A DNA stretch of 64,000 nucleotides, from positions 248,001 to 312,000 of the forward strand of contig NZ_FXUE01000002.1 in assembly GCF_900182935.1 (NCBI RefSeq). The letters are read 5' to 3'. This document shows, piece by piece, positions 16,824-27,900 of this stretch. The translations under genes and the position numbers were made by a program. Each line of letters begins with the position of its first letter. Position 1 is the first letter of the stretch. Origin of the DNA: Fibrobacter sp. UWB10. GTDB lineage: Bacteria; Fibrobacterota; Fibrobacteria; Fibrobacterales; Fibrobacteraceae. The notes under the pieces were generated by a model, which was not told where the DNA came from, made no database searches, and worked only from the letters and a program-made list of their open reading frames with translations.

Positions 16824-19259
16824 CTAGCGGAGAACGATGTCGCCGTTAGCGACGAGCTTGTCACGCAGCTTGTTGTGTGCCTTGTTGACTTCGTCGTCGG
16901 TAAGCGTGCGGTCCATGGCCTGGTAGGTCAAGCTGTAGACCAGGTTCTTCTTGCCGGCTTCGATCTTGTCGCCTTCGTAGATGCTCTTGAGCGTAATCTT
17001 CGCGAGGTTCTTCGGGTTCAGACCCTTGATGCGAGCGAGAATCTGCTCGTGAGTCATGGTCTTTTCGACTTCGATAGAAATGTCGCGGCTAGACGGTACC
17101 TGGCGACTGAACGGTTCGAACACGATCTTCTTGTGGGTAGCGTGTTCCATCTTGTCCATGTCGAGTTCCATCACGTAGGTGGTGTAGCCGATTTCGAAGG
17201 CGGCCATGGCGGTCGGGTGGAGTTCACCCATGGTGCCGAGCACCACGCCATCGGCGAGGACTTCGACTTGCTTGCCCGGGTGCAGGAAGAGTTCTGCCTT
17301 AGCCGGAACGCGGAATTCTACTACGAGGCCCACGCGCTTGAGGAAACTCTGCACAAAGCCCTTGAAGGCGGCAAAGTCAATCTGAGCGGGCTTGTCGTTC
17401 AGCGGGTTCACGTCGAAGGCGCCTGCAATCGTGAGGGCGACCAAGTTCGATTCGTCGAAGCCCGGATCGCGTACATCCTTGCGGTCACGCTTGAACTGGC
17501 CCTTGGCAACTTCGAACAGACGAACGGAACCGGGGCGGTTCTTTTCGTTTTCGGCAACGCTCTTGAGCAAGTTCGGAAGGAGGCTGGTCGGAACTACGCC
17601 GAGTTCGTCGGAAAGCGGGTTCAACAGAGCTGCGGGCTTGCTGCGGCGGTCGTCATTTTCGGCGCCGAACAGAGCTTCGGTGCGGGCCTTGCTCGTAAAG
17701 CGGAGGCTCAAGCATTCATGCAGACCCATTGCAGACAAGGTCTTGCGGATCTTGCGGTTCAGGACTTCGATCGGCGGAAGTTCGTTCGGCTGCATCTTGA
17801 AGCTCGGCAGCGTGTACGGGATGTTGTCGAAACCGATAAGGCGGGCGACTTCTTCGATGAGGTCGACTTCGCGTTCGAGGTCGGGGCGGTAGCCCGGAAT
17901 CTTGAAGGTGATGGATTCGGCATCCTTTTTCACGACTTCGAGGGCGATACCCGTGAGGTACTTTTCGATGTCAGCTGCGGCAATCTTCATGCCGATGACT
18001 TTTTCGGCGCGGGCAGTGCGGAGCGTGACTTCGTTCAAATTCTTCTTGTGGTCGTCGCCGGTGTATTCGACGGTGCCCTTGAGAATGCGGCCACCAGCGA
18101 CTTCCTGAATCATGGCGCAGGCGTAGCGGCTGTATTCGTCCTGGGTGGTAAAATCAATTTCGCGTTCGAAGCGGTAGCTGGAATCGGTCGAGATGCAAAG
18201 GCGCTTGGCCTGCTTGCGGACGATGGTCGGGTTGAACCAGGCGCTTTCGAGGAACACGTTCTTGGTGGCATCGACAATTTCGGATTCAACGCCGCCCATC
18301 ACGCCGGCTACGCAAGCCGGACGGTCGCCGTCGCAAATCACGAGGTCGCTTTCCAGCAGTTCGTGAGCGGTGTGGTCGATGGTTTCGATCTTTTCGCCCT
18401 TTACAGCGCGGCGGACCTTAATTTTGTTGCCATGCAGCTGGTCCATGTCGAAGCTGTGGAGCGGCTGGCCCACGTCCATCAGAATGAAGTTCGTGATGTC
18501 GACCACGTTGTTGATGCTGTTCATGCCCACGGCATGCAGGAGCTTGGCTAGCCAAGCCGGAGATTTTTCAACCTTCACGTCCTTGATGACGCGGCCCACA
18601 TAGCGGGAGCAACCGCAACCCGGAACCACTTCGAGGCTGATAGCAGAGCTGGCGGCTTCGGAATCTTCCTTGAGTTCGTAGGCGAGCGGCTTGAGCGGAC
18701 GGCCGAACTTGGCGGCGAGTTCGCGGGCCACGCCACGGTGGCTGAGGGCGTCCGGGCGGTTCGGGGTCACGTTCAGTTCAAAGCAGACGTCGTAGAGGCC
18801 GAGGCTCACGAACGGGGTGCCGGCAGGAATGCTGTCGTCGAGAACCATGATGCCGGCGTGGTCGTCAGAAAGGCCGATTTCGTCTTCGGCGCAAATCATA
18901 CCGAAACTTTCGACGCCGCGAATTTTAGACTTCTTCATCTTGAGCATGGTGCCGTCGGGGAGCGGAAGTTCTGCACCGATCGGGGCAAGCACCACGGTCT
19001 GGCCGGCGGCTACGTTCGGGGCGCCGCAAACAACCTGGATGGTTTCTTTGCCGTTATTGACGGTCGTGATGTGCAAGTGGTCGCTGTCCGGGTGGGCTTC
19101 GCAGGTGAGGACCTTCGCCACAACGAGCTTTTCATAAACCTTGCCCGGTTCTTCGGTACCTTCGACTTCCAAGCCGATGGAGGTCAATGCCTTTGCAACT
19201 TCTTCCGCATTTTCCGGAAGATCCACATGACGTCTGAGCCAATTCAAAGAAACTTTCAT
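16824..19259 (-). CDS. pheT: Phenylalanyl-tRNA synthetase beta subunit
   Basis: The beta chain of the alpha2-beta2 enzyme that charges tRNA with phenylalanine; 811 residues, normal length. Domains in order: a tRNA-binding OB fold at about 40-150 (VAKVLTCEAHPDSDHLHITTV), the B3/B4 editing domain (RPDALSHRGVARELAA region onward), a B5 domain, the catalytic-core-like fold, and a C-terminal FDX-ACB anticodon-binding domain (FEPFSRQVPSSRDIS near 720). pheS is not within the window. The long ORF on the opposite strand across this gene is only a shadow. Confidence 0.95.
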   Translation of the reverse strand: MKVSLNWLRRHVDLPENAEEVAKALTSIGLEVEGTEEPGKVYEKLVVAKVLTCEAHPDSDHLHITTVNNGKETIQVVCGAPNVAAGQTVVLAPIGAELPLPDGTMLKMKKSKIRGVESFGMICAEDEIGLSDDHAGIMVLDDSIPAGTPFVSLGLYDVCFELNVTPNRPDALSHRGVARELAAKFGRPLKPLAYELKEDSEAASSAISLEVVPGCGCSRYVGRVIKDVKVEKSPAWLAKLLHAVGMNSINNVVDITNFILMDVGQPLHSFDMDQLHGNKIKVRRAVKGEKIETIDHTAHELLESDLVICDGDRPACVAGVMGGVESEIVDATKNVFLESAWFNPTIVRKQAKRLCISTDSSYRFEREIDFTTQDEYSRYACAMIQEVAGGRILKGTVEYTGDDHKKNLNEVTLRTARAEKVIGMKIAAADIEKYLTGIALEVVKKDAESITFKIPGYRPDLEREVDLIEEVARLIGFDNIPYTLPSFKMQPNELPPIEVLNRKIRKTLSAMGLHECLSLRFTSKARTEALFGAENDDRRSKPAALLNPLSDELGVVPTSLLPNLLKSVAENEKNRPGSVRLFEVAKGQFKRDRKDVRDPGFDESNLVALTIAGAFDVNPLNDKPAQIDFAAFKGFVQSFLKRVGLVVEFRVPAKAELFLHPGKQVEVLADGVVLGTMGELHPTAMAAFEIGYTTYVMELDMDKMEHATHKKIVFEPFSRQVPSSRDISIEVEKTMTHEQILARIKGLNPKNLAKITLKSIYEGDKIEAGKKNLVYSLTYQAMDRTLTDDEVNKAHNKLRDKLVANGDIVLR

Positions 19260-19331
19260 CGTATTATCCTTTATGACACGGTGTCGTACCCGTGCCTGCT
19301 TAAAATTCGGTGGTAAATTTAGAAAATATGG

Positions 19332-22175
19332 TTATTCTGTAAAATTGATATCTAGCGTTTTTATCAAAGAATCAAGACGATGGGTCAGTTTGGCGGCCCC
19401 GGCTTCGGATAGGTGATCGGTGTCGTTTGCCATATCGTCTGTATAATCATGATTTCCCATATTATTCTCATCCATTAGAATGAAATTCGGATAGGTAATA
19501 TTTAAATCAGCAATTTCTTGAATAAGCCTTGGCATGTCGCTTCTCCGCAGTCCGGCACGCCCAAAGGCACTTGTTTCGTTGTAGCGAGGATTTTGTGGTG
19601 TGATAACGCCAATAACGGTAATTCCGTTTTCATTGCAAGTCTCAAGCAGTTGCGCGAATTCGTTGAAATTGCTTTGATAGATTTCAAAATTTTCGTCGAG
19701 CCAATTAGAATCTGTTGTAACGGCGGGTTCACCCCATCCGTGAGCAACGTCTGCTAGGAATCCTCTTGTCGGTCTGTGTTTGTTTGCTGTTTTAGAAGGC
19801 CCTGGAGAATTGTATGTAGCTTCAAATAATCCTTCTGGATACTCGTCTTTCCAATAGTTATGATTTTTATCGTAGACGTATCCCGGATAAGATTTGTAGG
19901 CTTCGTAGAACATGTTTTCGGAATTCATTCCGTCGTTGCCGCCTCTGTCAGGGTCTATCGAAATGATGAGTAGCTTTAGATTCTTATAATGCGGCAAAAC
20001 GTAATTGTGGAAGAACTCGTTGTTCGAATGAATGATTGTTCCGCCAACGGCCAAGTTTACAGCAAAAATGGGTTCGCTGAAAAGCAGTGGGTTTACGCCT
20101 CGGTATGTGCGCGATGAACCTAAAATAACGGTGTTCGCAGTATCCTTATATTGCCATAACATCTCCATTTTGTATCGGAGAATATTAGCTCTTGTATAAA
20201 CGCCGCTGGTGTTGTAGTACATTCCCGCGCTGTCTAGGTCAAGATGGAATGTCGTGTCGACTTCGGTAGAATCTTCGACTGTGGGGATAATCTTTTGAAT
20301 ATTCTTGACCCAAAGATTCGGGTGCCAAAGTTCATCGCCTTCGGCCAAATCGATAATGCTGCTGTCAATGAGGTTGATCAATACGATTTTGGTGTGTGCG
20401 CCGTTTACGTTGGTAAGGGTGGCGACAATGTTTGTGTTTTCGCCATCGGTAGTCCATTCGGAATGATCGAAAGTGTAGCCTTCGGGAGCCTTGATGGTCT
20501 GAATGAGTTTTCCGGTGCTGTCGGCAATAAGAATTTGCTGGTGTGTGGCATAATTGCTGCCAACGAACGCCTTTCCGGTTTTTCCGCCAAAGTCTAGGAA
20601 CGCAACTCGCTTGCTGCCGTCCTGTGCGAGCGAAACATTGCAAGCCTGCTCGCTGTTGTACCAAATGGATTCTTTGTCTGATACTCTTGCTCGTAAAAGT
20701 CGTGCGCCTGAAACGGCGAGCGAATTGTCTTCATGGATGCCGCCGTGGTATGCGCCATCAAAAAGCTTTTGCGGGGTGCCGAATTCGCCGTTTGCAAAAG
20801 TAACCTGCCATGTAGAGGCAGCTTTGAATGCGGTTTCGTCTTTGTTGTTGCCTGCGTCGGTTACGTATACGATGGCGGTGTCGCCGTTTTCGAGAATTCG
20901 CCAGCGAGGAATGGCGGCACTTTTAACATTCAGCTTTATCGGTTCTGACGGATTTTCTGTGTCAAGGCTCTGTACGTAAACGGAAGAAGTCCCGCTGATT
21001 CCCTCGTAGCCGGTGCTGAAAGCGACCCATTCTCCGTCAGGAGAAATTTCGGGGTGGTAGGCGTTGATGTCGTTAGAAAGTTCCGTGACGGAAAGCGTGC
21101 CATCGCTGTAATCAATGTAGTTGATTTTCCCGTTGACATCGTTACGGAATGCGAGTTTTGTATTGTATGATTTCGTGAAATTCTTGACGGTTTCGGAGTT
21201 TGCAATCGGTGTGACGATGCTTGCCGTAGAGTTTCCGTCGCTGTTCATCCACAAGGCGTTGGGAATTGCTCCGAGAGCAAGGCGGAATCCGACATATTCT
21301 GCTCGTGTCGATGAGGTGACGGTGTAGACATCTCCGCGGCTGTAAGGATTGAGTTCTGCAACGCTAGAATTGTAACCGCCACCTTTGACGATTCTTTCGC
21401 CCATGTCGCCACCATCGGGAGCGCCGACGTAGTTTGAAACGGTTGTGTCGCGGAATAGTCCGAGCCAGTCGTTGACCCATTCCATCGCGTTGCCGGCCAT
21501 GTCGCAAAAGCCAGCGGAGTTGGAATCTTTACTGCAAACAGGGTGGAGCTTGTATTCAGAGTTACTGTTGTTCCAGCTGTTCTTGGTGTCCCATGCGAGT
21601 GTTGTGGCGTAGACCCATTCCGCTTCGGTCGGGAGTCGGTAGCCTTCGACATCGGCATGAAATGCGAATCCCTCTAGATTGGTGCAGTGCTTTTCGTCGT
21701 CGAAGATGGCGCTGCGATAGGTGTATACGGTGTCGCGCTCTTCGATTTTACTTTTGGCGTTTGCAAAAAGGATGGCGTCGTAGTAGGTAATGTCGGTGAG
21801 GGGGAGGCTGTCGTTTTCACATTTGCCGAAGGTCTTGAGTTCTGCTTTTTTGGCAATGCTTGCGTATTCGCCACAAGTGACTTCATGAATGTCCATGTAA
21901 AAGTCGTAATCAAGTGAGACTTTCATGGCGGGGCGTTCGTTGGCTTTAAAAGATTTGTCATTAGTTCCCAGCATGACTTTGTCGCCGGAGAGACGAAGCA
22001 TTCCTTCGATTTCTTGAGTAGAGTCGTTTTGGACGGTATCTTCTGAAGCGGGAGAGACCTCGGTTGTGTCAATGACGGGCAAAACGGCCGTCTCGTCTAC
22101 GGGAGGCGTAAACGATTCGCTATTGCTACAAGCAATAAAATAGAGGGACACTATGAGTGCCAAAAGAAACTTCAT
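19332..22175 (-). CDS. TIGR02171-type lipoprotein: FGE-like, beta-propeller and SGNH-like domains
   Basis: A 947-residue lipoprotein (signal ending SLYFIAC, Cys about residue 16) matching the Fibrobacter paralogous family TIGR02171, whose role is unknown. Three parts are visible. Residues about 60-300 resemble formylglycine-generating enzyme/sulfatase-modifying domains (YRLPTEAEWVYA, DMAGNAMEWVNDW, YVGFRLALG), but the catalytic cysteine pair is not at its usual place. Residues about 320-630 read as TolB/WD40-like propeller blades (YHPEISPDGEWVAFSTG). Residues about 680-940 look like an SGNH hydrolase (VILGSSRTYRGVNP, then DTDHLSEAGAAKLT). AAGGAGA precedes the ATG. It probably sits on the outer surface; substrate unknown. 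Confidence 0.85.
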   Translation of the reverse strand: MKFLLALIVSLYFIACSNSESFTPPVDETAVLPVIDTTEVSPASEDTVQNDSTQEIEGMLRLSGDKVMLGTNDKSFKANERPAMKVSLDYDFYMDIHEVTCGEYASIAKKAELKTFGKCENDSLPLTDITYYDAILFANAKSKIEERDTVYTYRSAIFDDEKHCTNLEGFAFHADVEGYRLPTEAEWVYATTLAWDTKNSWNNSNSEYKLHPVCSKDSNSAGFCDMAGNAMEWVNDWLGLFRDTTVSNYVGAPDGGDMGERIVKGGGYNSSVAELNPYSRGDVYTVTSSTRAEYVGFRLALGAIPNALWMNSDGNSTASIVTPIANSETVKNFTKSYNTKLAFRNDVNGKINYIDYSDGTLSVTELSNDINAYHPEISPDGEWVAFSTGYEGISGTSSVYVQSLDTENPSEPIKLNVKSAAIPRWRILENGDTAIVYVTDAGNNKDETAFKAASTWQVTFANGEFGTPQKLFDGAYHGGIHEDNSLAVSGARLLRARVSDKESIWYNSEQACNVSLAQDGSKRVAFLDFGGKTGKAFVGSNYATHQQILIADSTGKLIQTIKAPEGYTFDHSEWTTDGENTNIVATLTNVNGAHTKIVLINLIDSSIIDLAEGDELWHPNLWVKNIQKIIPTVEDSTEVDTTFHLDLDSAGMYYNTSGVYTRANILRYKMEMLWQYKDTANTVILGSSRTYRGVNPLLFSEPIFAVNLAVGGTIIHSNNEFFHNYVLPHYKNLKLLIISIDPDRGGNDGMNSENMFYEAYKSYPGYVYDKNHNYWKDEYPEGLFEATYNSPGPSKTANKHRPTRGFLADVAHGWGEPAVTTDSNWLDENFEIYQSNFNEFAQLLETCNENGITVIGVITPQNPRYNETSAFGRAGLRRSDMPRLIQEIADLNITYPNFILMDENNMGNHDYTDDMANDTDHLSEAGAAKLTHRLDSLIKTLDINFTE

Positions 22176-22253
22176 ATTTTCTCCTTAGACCTCCCGATCC
22201 CTTTGTAAAAGTACAAAAAAATTTTTTGGAGGTGGAGAAAAGTCTAGAAGTTC

Positions 22254-23318
22254 TTATCGGTGTTCGTGGCGGATTGGCTTTAGCTGGTCCACGACGCTTT
22301 GCAGTTCCTTAGGAAGTGGGCAATCAAGCACGATTTTATCGCCGTGCCACACAAATTCCAAACGGCAACTGTGCAAGAAGAGGCGGTGGAGCCCGAGTTG
22401 CTTTTTGACTTCGCGGTTGAGCGCGAAATCGCCGTAGCGGGTATCGCCGAGGAGCGGGTGCCCAATGCTTGCGAAGTGGGCGCGAATCTGGTGCATACGG
22501 CCAGTTTCGAGCTTGATTTTCACGAGGTCGTAGCCTTCGTAATGCTGTTTGACTCGGTAATGCGTAATTGCCTTCTGGGCGTCTTTGCCGGTTTCGCCGA
22601 CCTTCATTTTGCTGCCCTTGGCGGCATCGGTGCGAGTAAGCGTCTCGTCGATGGTTCCCTTGTCTTTTTTGAGGTTGCCTTTAACGAGAGCGTAATAGAA
22701 CTTGTCGACTTCGTGTTCGCGAATCATGCGCGTAAAGTCGCGGAGCGTGTCGCCGTGGAGGGCGGCGATAATCATGCCGGAAGTTTCTTGGTCGAGGCGG
22801 TGGGCGATGGTGGGCTTAAAGTCGAGCCCTTCGCGGCGGCCCCATTCCCACAGGTATTCTACAAGGCTCTCGCCGGGGCGAGTGCCGGAGCCCGGTTGGC
22901 TTGCAAGGCCCGAGGGTTTGTTCACGACCACATAGTCTTCGGTTTGAATGACTATGTCGAGTTCCTTTGCGCCCCAGCCGGATTGTTTTTCGGCAGAAGA
23001 GGCGCTCTTGCCCCAGGTCGATTTAGCTTTTGCAAAACCTGCGTTAGATTTTGCTTCTTCGTTTTGGCTTGCGGGGAATTGGATGACATTGGTGGCGCCT
23101 TGGGAATCCGCATCGACGCTCTTAAAGTTTTCATAGATGCAGACGGTGTCGCCTTCTTGCAACATTTGATTCGCCTTGCCCACAACGCCATTCACACGGA
23201 CTTTCTTTTTGCGAATAACGGCGAAAAAGACCGACAGCGATTCGTCGGGGAATGCCTTGCGCAAAAAACGGTCGAGGCGCATGTTGGCAAAATTGCGGTC
23301 AATGACTCGGGTAATCAT
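22254..23318 (-). CDS. RluA-family 23S rRNA pseudouridine synthase (RluC/RluD-like)
   Basis: Converts uridine to pseudouridine in RNA, most likely 23S rRNA. An N-terminal S4 RNA-binding domain (residues 1-70, RLDRFLRKAFPDE) is joined through a low-complexity linker (about 75-115) to the catalytic domain with the HRLDQETSGM signature, whose Asp is the catalytic residue. The C-terminal TGRMHQIRAHFASIGHPLLGD motif is also intact. At 354 residues it is slightly long because of the linker. Its ATG overlaps the FAD dehydrogenase stop by 4 bp (ATGA). Which uridine is modified cannot be read from the sequence. Confidence 0.92.
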   Translation of the reverse strand: MITRVIDRNFANMRLDRFLRKAFPDESLSVFFAVIRKKKVRVNGVVGKANQMLQEGDTVCIYENFKSVDADSQGATNVIQFPASQNEEAKSNAGFAKAKSTWGKSASSAEKQSGWGAKELDIVIQTEDYVVVNKPSGLASQPGSGTRPGESLVEYLWEWGRREGLDFKPTIAHRLDQETSGMIIAALHGDTLRDFTRMIREHEVDKFYYALVKGNLKKDKGTIDETLTRTDAAKGSKMKVGETGKDAQKAITHYRVKQHYEGYDLVKIKLETGRMHQIRAHFASIGHPLLGDTRYGDFALNREVKKQLGLHRLFLHSCRLEFVWHGDKIVLDCPLPKELQSVVDQLKPIRHEHR

Positions 23319-24919
23319 AAGCTTTCCTTTTTCGCGTAGTGGGCGAGTCGCACGCCGTCGGCGGCGCTAGTGACGATTCCGCCGGAATATCCGGCGCCTT
23401 CGCCGAGCACAAACAGGCCCTTGGTATTCACGCTTTCAAGCGTTTCGTTGTTGCGACTCATGCGTAGTGGGCTGCTGGTGCGTGTTTCGGGGGCGACAAT
23501 TAGGCCTTCCTCGATGAATCCAGGAATCTTCTTGTCAAAGTTCTGGAATCCTTCGGCGAGGCTCTTGCAAATGGTTTTGTCCATCCAGTCCCACAGATTG
23601 CTTTGCACAAGCCCGCAGGGGTAGGTGGATTTCGGAAGCGATATGTCTTCGCGGTGGGCGAGGAACGCCTTGATGGTTTGGGCCGGAGCGGCGTAACTCT
23701 TGCCGCCGACCGCGTAGGCGTCGCTTTCGATTTTGCGCTGGAATTCAAGCCCGCCGAAGAGCTTGTCGCTTGCGGCAATGGGCACGGCGATGGCGCCGTT
23801 GGCGAAGGGACCATTGCGGCGGCTGTAACTCATGCCGTTGGTGGCAAGGGTCCCGGGCTCTGAGGCGCAGGGCACCAGAACGCCACCCGGGCACATGCAG
23901 AAACTGTAGGCGCTGCTCGATTTGTTTAGTGTCGGGGTGGCGAGAAAATATTCGGCGGAACCCGTGAGCTTGGTGTCTACATTCAGACCGAGTTGGCGCA
24001 TGTTGATAAGCGCTTGCGGGTGCTCGACGCGCACGCCCATGGCAAAAGCCTTGCTTTCGAGCGCGACGCCACGGGCGTGGAGTATTTCGTAAATGCTCCG
24101 GGCAGAATGCCCGACGGCGAGCACCAAGGCTTCGCAGGGTTTCCAATTCGCCTGAGAACTTGGCGTTGAAACGTCTCGCAGCTGGATCGCCGCAATGCGG
24201 CTATCCTTAATCTCGATGTCTTCAAGTGCTGTGCTAAAATGAATCTTGCCGCCAAGTTTTGCAATTTCGGCGCGCAGTTCTCGCAACAAGAGCACTAAAC
24301 GATCCGTGCCGATATGTGGCTTGGCGAAGGTCACGACCGATTCGTCGACTCCAAAGTCGACCATGTCGTGTAGAACCTGTTCCACGAACAGGTTCCGGGT
24401 GCGGGTATTAAGCTTCCCGTCACTGAATGCCCCCGCACCGCCTTCGCCAAAAAGCACGTTGCTGTAGGCGTTAAAATTCCGGTCGACAAAGAATCGGCGA
24501 ATATCGCGGAAGCGTTCTTCTACGCATTTGCCCTGCTCGTACAAATCGACGGCAAAACCTTTACGTAGCAAATGTAATGCTGCCCAAAGTCCACTCGGGC
24601 CTGCGCCAATCACGTCTACATGCCCGGGCATTGCGACGCTGTTTTTCTGCGGGTCGGTCTCTAAACTTTCTTTGTCACGTGTTGCCGCTACAAGTCCCTT
24701 GGCGTGATTTCCTGTGGCGCGGACTTCGCGCTTCAAGTCGAAAATCACGTTGTAAGACCACTTAGGGTCTCCTTTGCGACGGCTATCCAACGAAAAACGC
24801 TCCACCTGCAAATTGAAAATTTCTTCGGGGTGCAGGCGGAGTTCTTTGGCCAAAGCCTCGCGATACTTGCCTTTCTTGGCAAGCGCAACGCTTAGTTCTC
24901 TGTAGCGGTAGGTGAACAT
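23315..24919 (-). CDS. FAD-dependent dehydrogenase (COG2509-like)
   Basis: A 534-residue flavoprotein. The N-terminal 90 residues form a small domain (TYRYRELSVALAKKGKYREAL), then comes the FAD-binding motif VIGAGPSGLWAALHLLRKG near residue 105, further motifs (GEGGAGAFSDGKLNTRT) and the C-terminal LFVLGEGAGYSGGIVTSAADG segment that closes the FAD site. This pattern fits the uncharacterised FAD dehydrogenases of COG2509; the substrate is unknown. I chose ATG at 24919 because GGAGGTG abuts it; the longer frame would need a TTG at 24928. It lies 18 bases downstream of the barrel gene. Confidence 0.85.
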   Translation of the reverse strand: MFTYRYRELSVALAKKGKYREALAKELRLHPEEIFNLQVERFSLDSRRKGDPKWSYNVIFDLKREVRATGNHAKGLVAATRDKESLETDPQKNSVAMPGHVDVIGAGPSGLWAALHLLRKGFAVDLYEQGKCVEERFRDIRRFFVDRNFNAYSNVLFGEGGAGAFSDGKLNTRTRNLFVEQVLHDMVDFGVDESVVTFAKPHIGTDRLVLLLRELRAEIAKLGGKIHFSTALEDIEIKDSRIAAIQLRDVSTPSSQANWKPCEALVLAVGHSARSIYEILHARGVALESKAFAMGVRVEHPQALINMRQLGLNVDTKLTGSAEYFLATPTLNKSSSAYSFCMCPGGVLVPCASEPGTLATNGMSYSRRNGPFANGAIAVPIAASDKLFGGLEFQRKIESDAYAVGGKSYAAPAQTIKAFLAHREDISLPKSTYPCGLVQSNLWDWMDKTICKSLAEGFQNFDKKIPGFIEEGLIVAPETRTSSPLRMSRNNETLESVNTKGLFVLGEGAGYSGGIVTSAADGVRLAHYAKKESL

Positions 24920-24937
24920 CACCTCCAAATTTAAAAA

Positions 24938-27900
24938 TTAGAACACGTAATTTACGCGGACACCGCCGTAAATATCCTTGTATTCGTCACTCAAGTTATC
25001 CGGGCGGTGGTAATAGGCTGCACCCGTATACCATTCCGAGCTCAAACGCTTGGTGTGGTTTACTCGCAGGTTTATGTTGCCCAACACGTCCATTTCGGTT
25101 TCGTCTTCGCTTTTGCCGTTCTCTTCCCAATCTGTGTTCAGGTAACGGAATTCAGCGGAAAGGCCGAGAATCAGGAATCGATTCCGGAACGGAATTTCGA
25201 ATTCATCGTCAATTGTGAATTCCCGTTCGGTCATGTCGTTGCGTTCGTAGTTCTTAAAGCGGGGAGTAAAACCAAAGTGATTCTGAATATTATTCAAATT
25301 GGTTGTTGCCGAAAGTGGGTAAGCGTGTTCAAAGTAGTCTGCGCCGCCAAAATAGTAACCCAGCTTAGCCCAAGTTGTATTCGAAAGATTCATGCCTTTA
25401 ATCAAGTCGTCTTTATAGAACTTGGAATCGTCGGTGCGGAGAGTCCAACGTCCGCCGGCTCTGAACGTGGTATTGAAAGCCTTGACAGAAAGGTCCAAGT
25501 TCCATGTGTTCTTGTAGATTCTTTCCTGGAATTTAGAAGCGAGATATTCTTCGCCCCAAAGTCCCGTGTACTGAGCCCAGCGTGCAGCGTCCACTTCGGT
25601 AATCGTTTCTCCGTCAACGATTTCGGTTGTTGCGTTGCCCATGCGTGCGGCAAACCAATCATCTTTATAAATACCGTCTTCCAGAATATAGTTACCACGG
25701 AGTTGGTAGGGACGGTACTGGGTGCGGTATTCCAGATTGTATCCGACATTCACGTCGATGTTTTTTCCAATTTTGAAATCGTTTCCCAAAGTCCAGTTCT
25801 GAATGTATTTGGTTCGGTCATAATCCAGTTCGTGTTCGTCGAACCATTTGGAATTGTCGTTGCTGTAAAGTCCCCATTGGGTTCCTTCGCCAAGGCCAAA
25901 GAGATTGTTTTTGCCATCTTTTGCGGCATTCTCGATATTAAGGGCGTACCCAAAGTTAAGCGTCCAGAAGTCTGTGATAATTTGCTTGATGTTGGCGCCG
26001 AATTCACGAGTGTCCGAAAGCTGATCCGGAGAACCTGCGCTGTAGAAGTCTTCACCAATATATTTGAGGTGGGTGGAAATCGATGTCTTGTAAATGTTCC
26101 AGTAGAGCGAAGCTCCGAAGGCGAAATTCTGACTGCCCCAATTGAGACCCATTACGCGGTCTTCGTCACGGTCACTGTCGTAGTTCTTCTTTAGCGTCTT
26201 GGCTTCGCGAATCAAAGTACGCAAGGAATCGCGCATTTGCGGACGAGTCAAAGTGGTATTACCGCCAAAGATTTCTTCAAGTTCTTCTGCCGAAAGCGAA
26301 TTGATTTTGTTTTCGTTTATCATCAGTTGACGGAGCTTCGCCATCGATGTCGTGCTGATTCCGGCTTGGGTAAACACCTTGTTGATTGCGCGTTCCCTGA
26401 AAACGTCGGCGGTGTCGGCACGGCCAACAGCAATTTGTCCGTTCAGTTCGATATCGCCGGGGTAGAATAGCCAATTTCCGTCGGCGTACAAAGTGAGCGA
26501 TTGTTGTAAGGGCTCGCTTGTAATGGTGGTGCGGCTTCCGCCATCGCGTAGGAGCGGATCGTGAATTTCATCATCGGCGTAAATGGCGCCTAAGCTAATG
26601 TCAAAGTGGCGAAGGGGAGCCCATTTGACAGATCCTCCGTAAGCAAGGCGTTGTGCCTGGGCTTCACCATCTTCTATATAGTTCTTGTAAATATCGGGGT
26701 GGCGGTCTCCAATCAAATAGGGCTTGCGGTTTTCTCCAAAGAATCCGTTCAATTCTAACACAGGCTGGTTGGCGTTATTCTTGAGGAGTGATAGCGTGTA
26801 GCCGATACCAAAGATCGGGAGCGAAGTCATGTAGAGGTCACCGCCGGTTTGAGTAAAGTCACCCAACACAAATTTGTGGTAGCTGTCAGTGTAGGTCAGC
26901 GTAATCGGATTCGGCGAGAAATAGTTCCAAGTGTTGGCGGAAATGTCTCCGTTGAATTCAATGGACTTGCCGTCGGTCGATTGCATCAAAAGATAAATGC
27001 TCGCGTCTGTTCCAAAACCGGGAACTTCGAAGCTGTTCGAGGTGCGTTCTCCATGCACCTTGCGGGTCTTTATGTGATGGTAGTGGTTGTCGAGAGAAAC
27101 GCTACCGATAAGGCTCCAAGGCTTTTGTGTGGAATCCGCTTTGTTTTCGTTTGCCTCTTTTTGTGCAAATAAGTCTGCGATTTTATCCTTAGCATTAATC
27201 GGGCGGCTTTCGATGCCTGGAATTTCAGGACTTGCAGGGAGTGCCTGTGCGACACCGTTGTAATCCTTCTTGAATTCGGTTTCGTTTCCTCCAATGCTTT
27301 CAATGACGCCTTTATCCAAAACGTCTGCGGAACTTGCTCCCACTTTGTTGTTCTTTACTTGGCTGTTGGTGAAAGACAAGTGGTTGTTAGCCATGTTCAA
27401 AACGGCATACGAGTTCTTTTCAAAGTTTGCCGAAGTTACTTCTGTAATGGCGAGCGGGGCGTTGTAAAGGGCGACGTTATTGTCGGCGAAATAAACATCG
27501 AAAATGTTGGCATCGCTGTAACTGTCAATATGGACTGCGGCACCGTTGTTCTTGGTGAACTGCGTTCCGCTGATTGTCACCTTTGAATTCTTGGCGTATA
27601 CGCCGCGGTTCGATGTTTCTTTGATTTTGCTAGACAGAATACTGGCTGCACTATTTTCAATGACAATGCCGTTTGCAGCACCAATGATAATGGAACCTCT
27701 GATTTCAGAAGGCTCGCTACCGGTAATAAAGATTCCCTTCCAGTCTCCGTTTTGTGAATTGCTCGCTGCTGAAGTGAATACGACTTCATCGTCTCCTAAA
27801 CCAGCCGCAACAAACTGGCCTTTGACATAAAGACCTGTTCCTGGAGCGAATTGAAGCTTGACGCCCGGTTCTATAACGAGAACCTGGTTTGGCTCAACGG

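Noticed and set aside
16875-18551. 558-codon open frame on the plus strand across pheT
   Set aside because: Opposite to a clear pheT; its repeats of Val/Asp/Glu/Phe are the mirror image of normal codon use, and it has no family motif.
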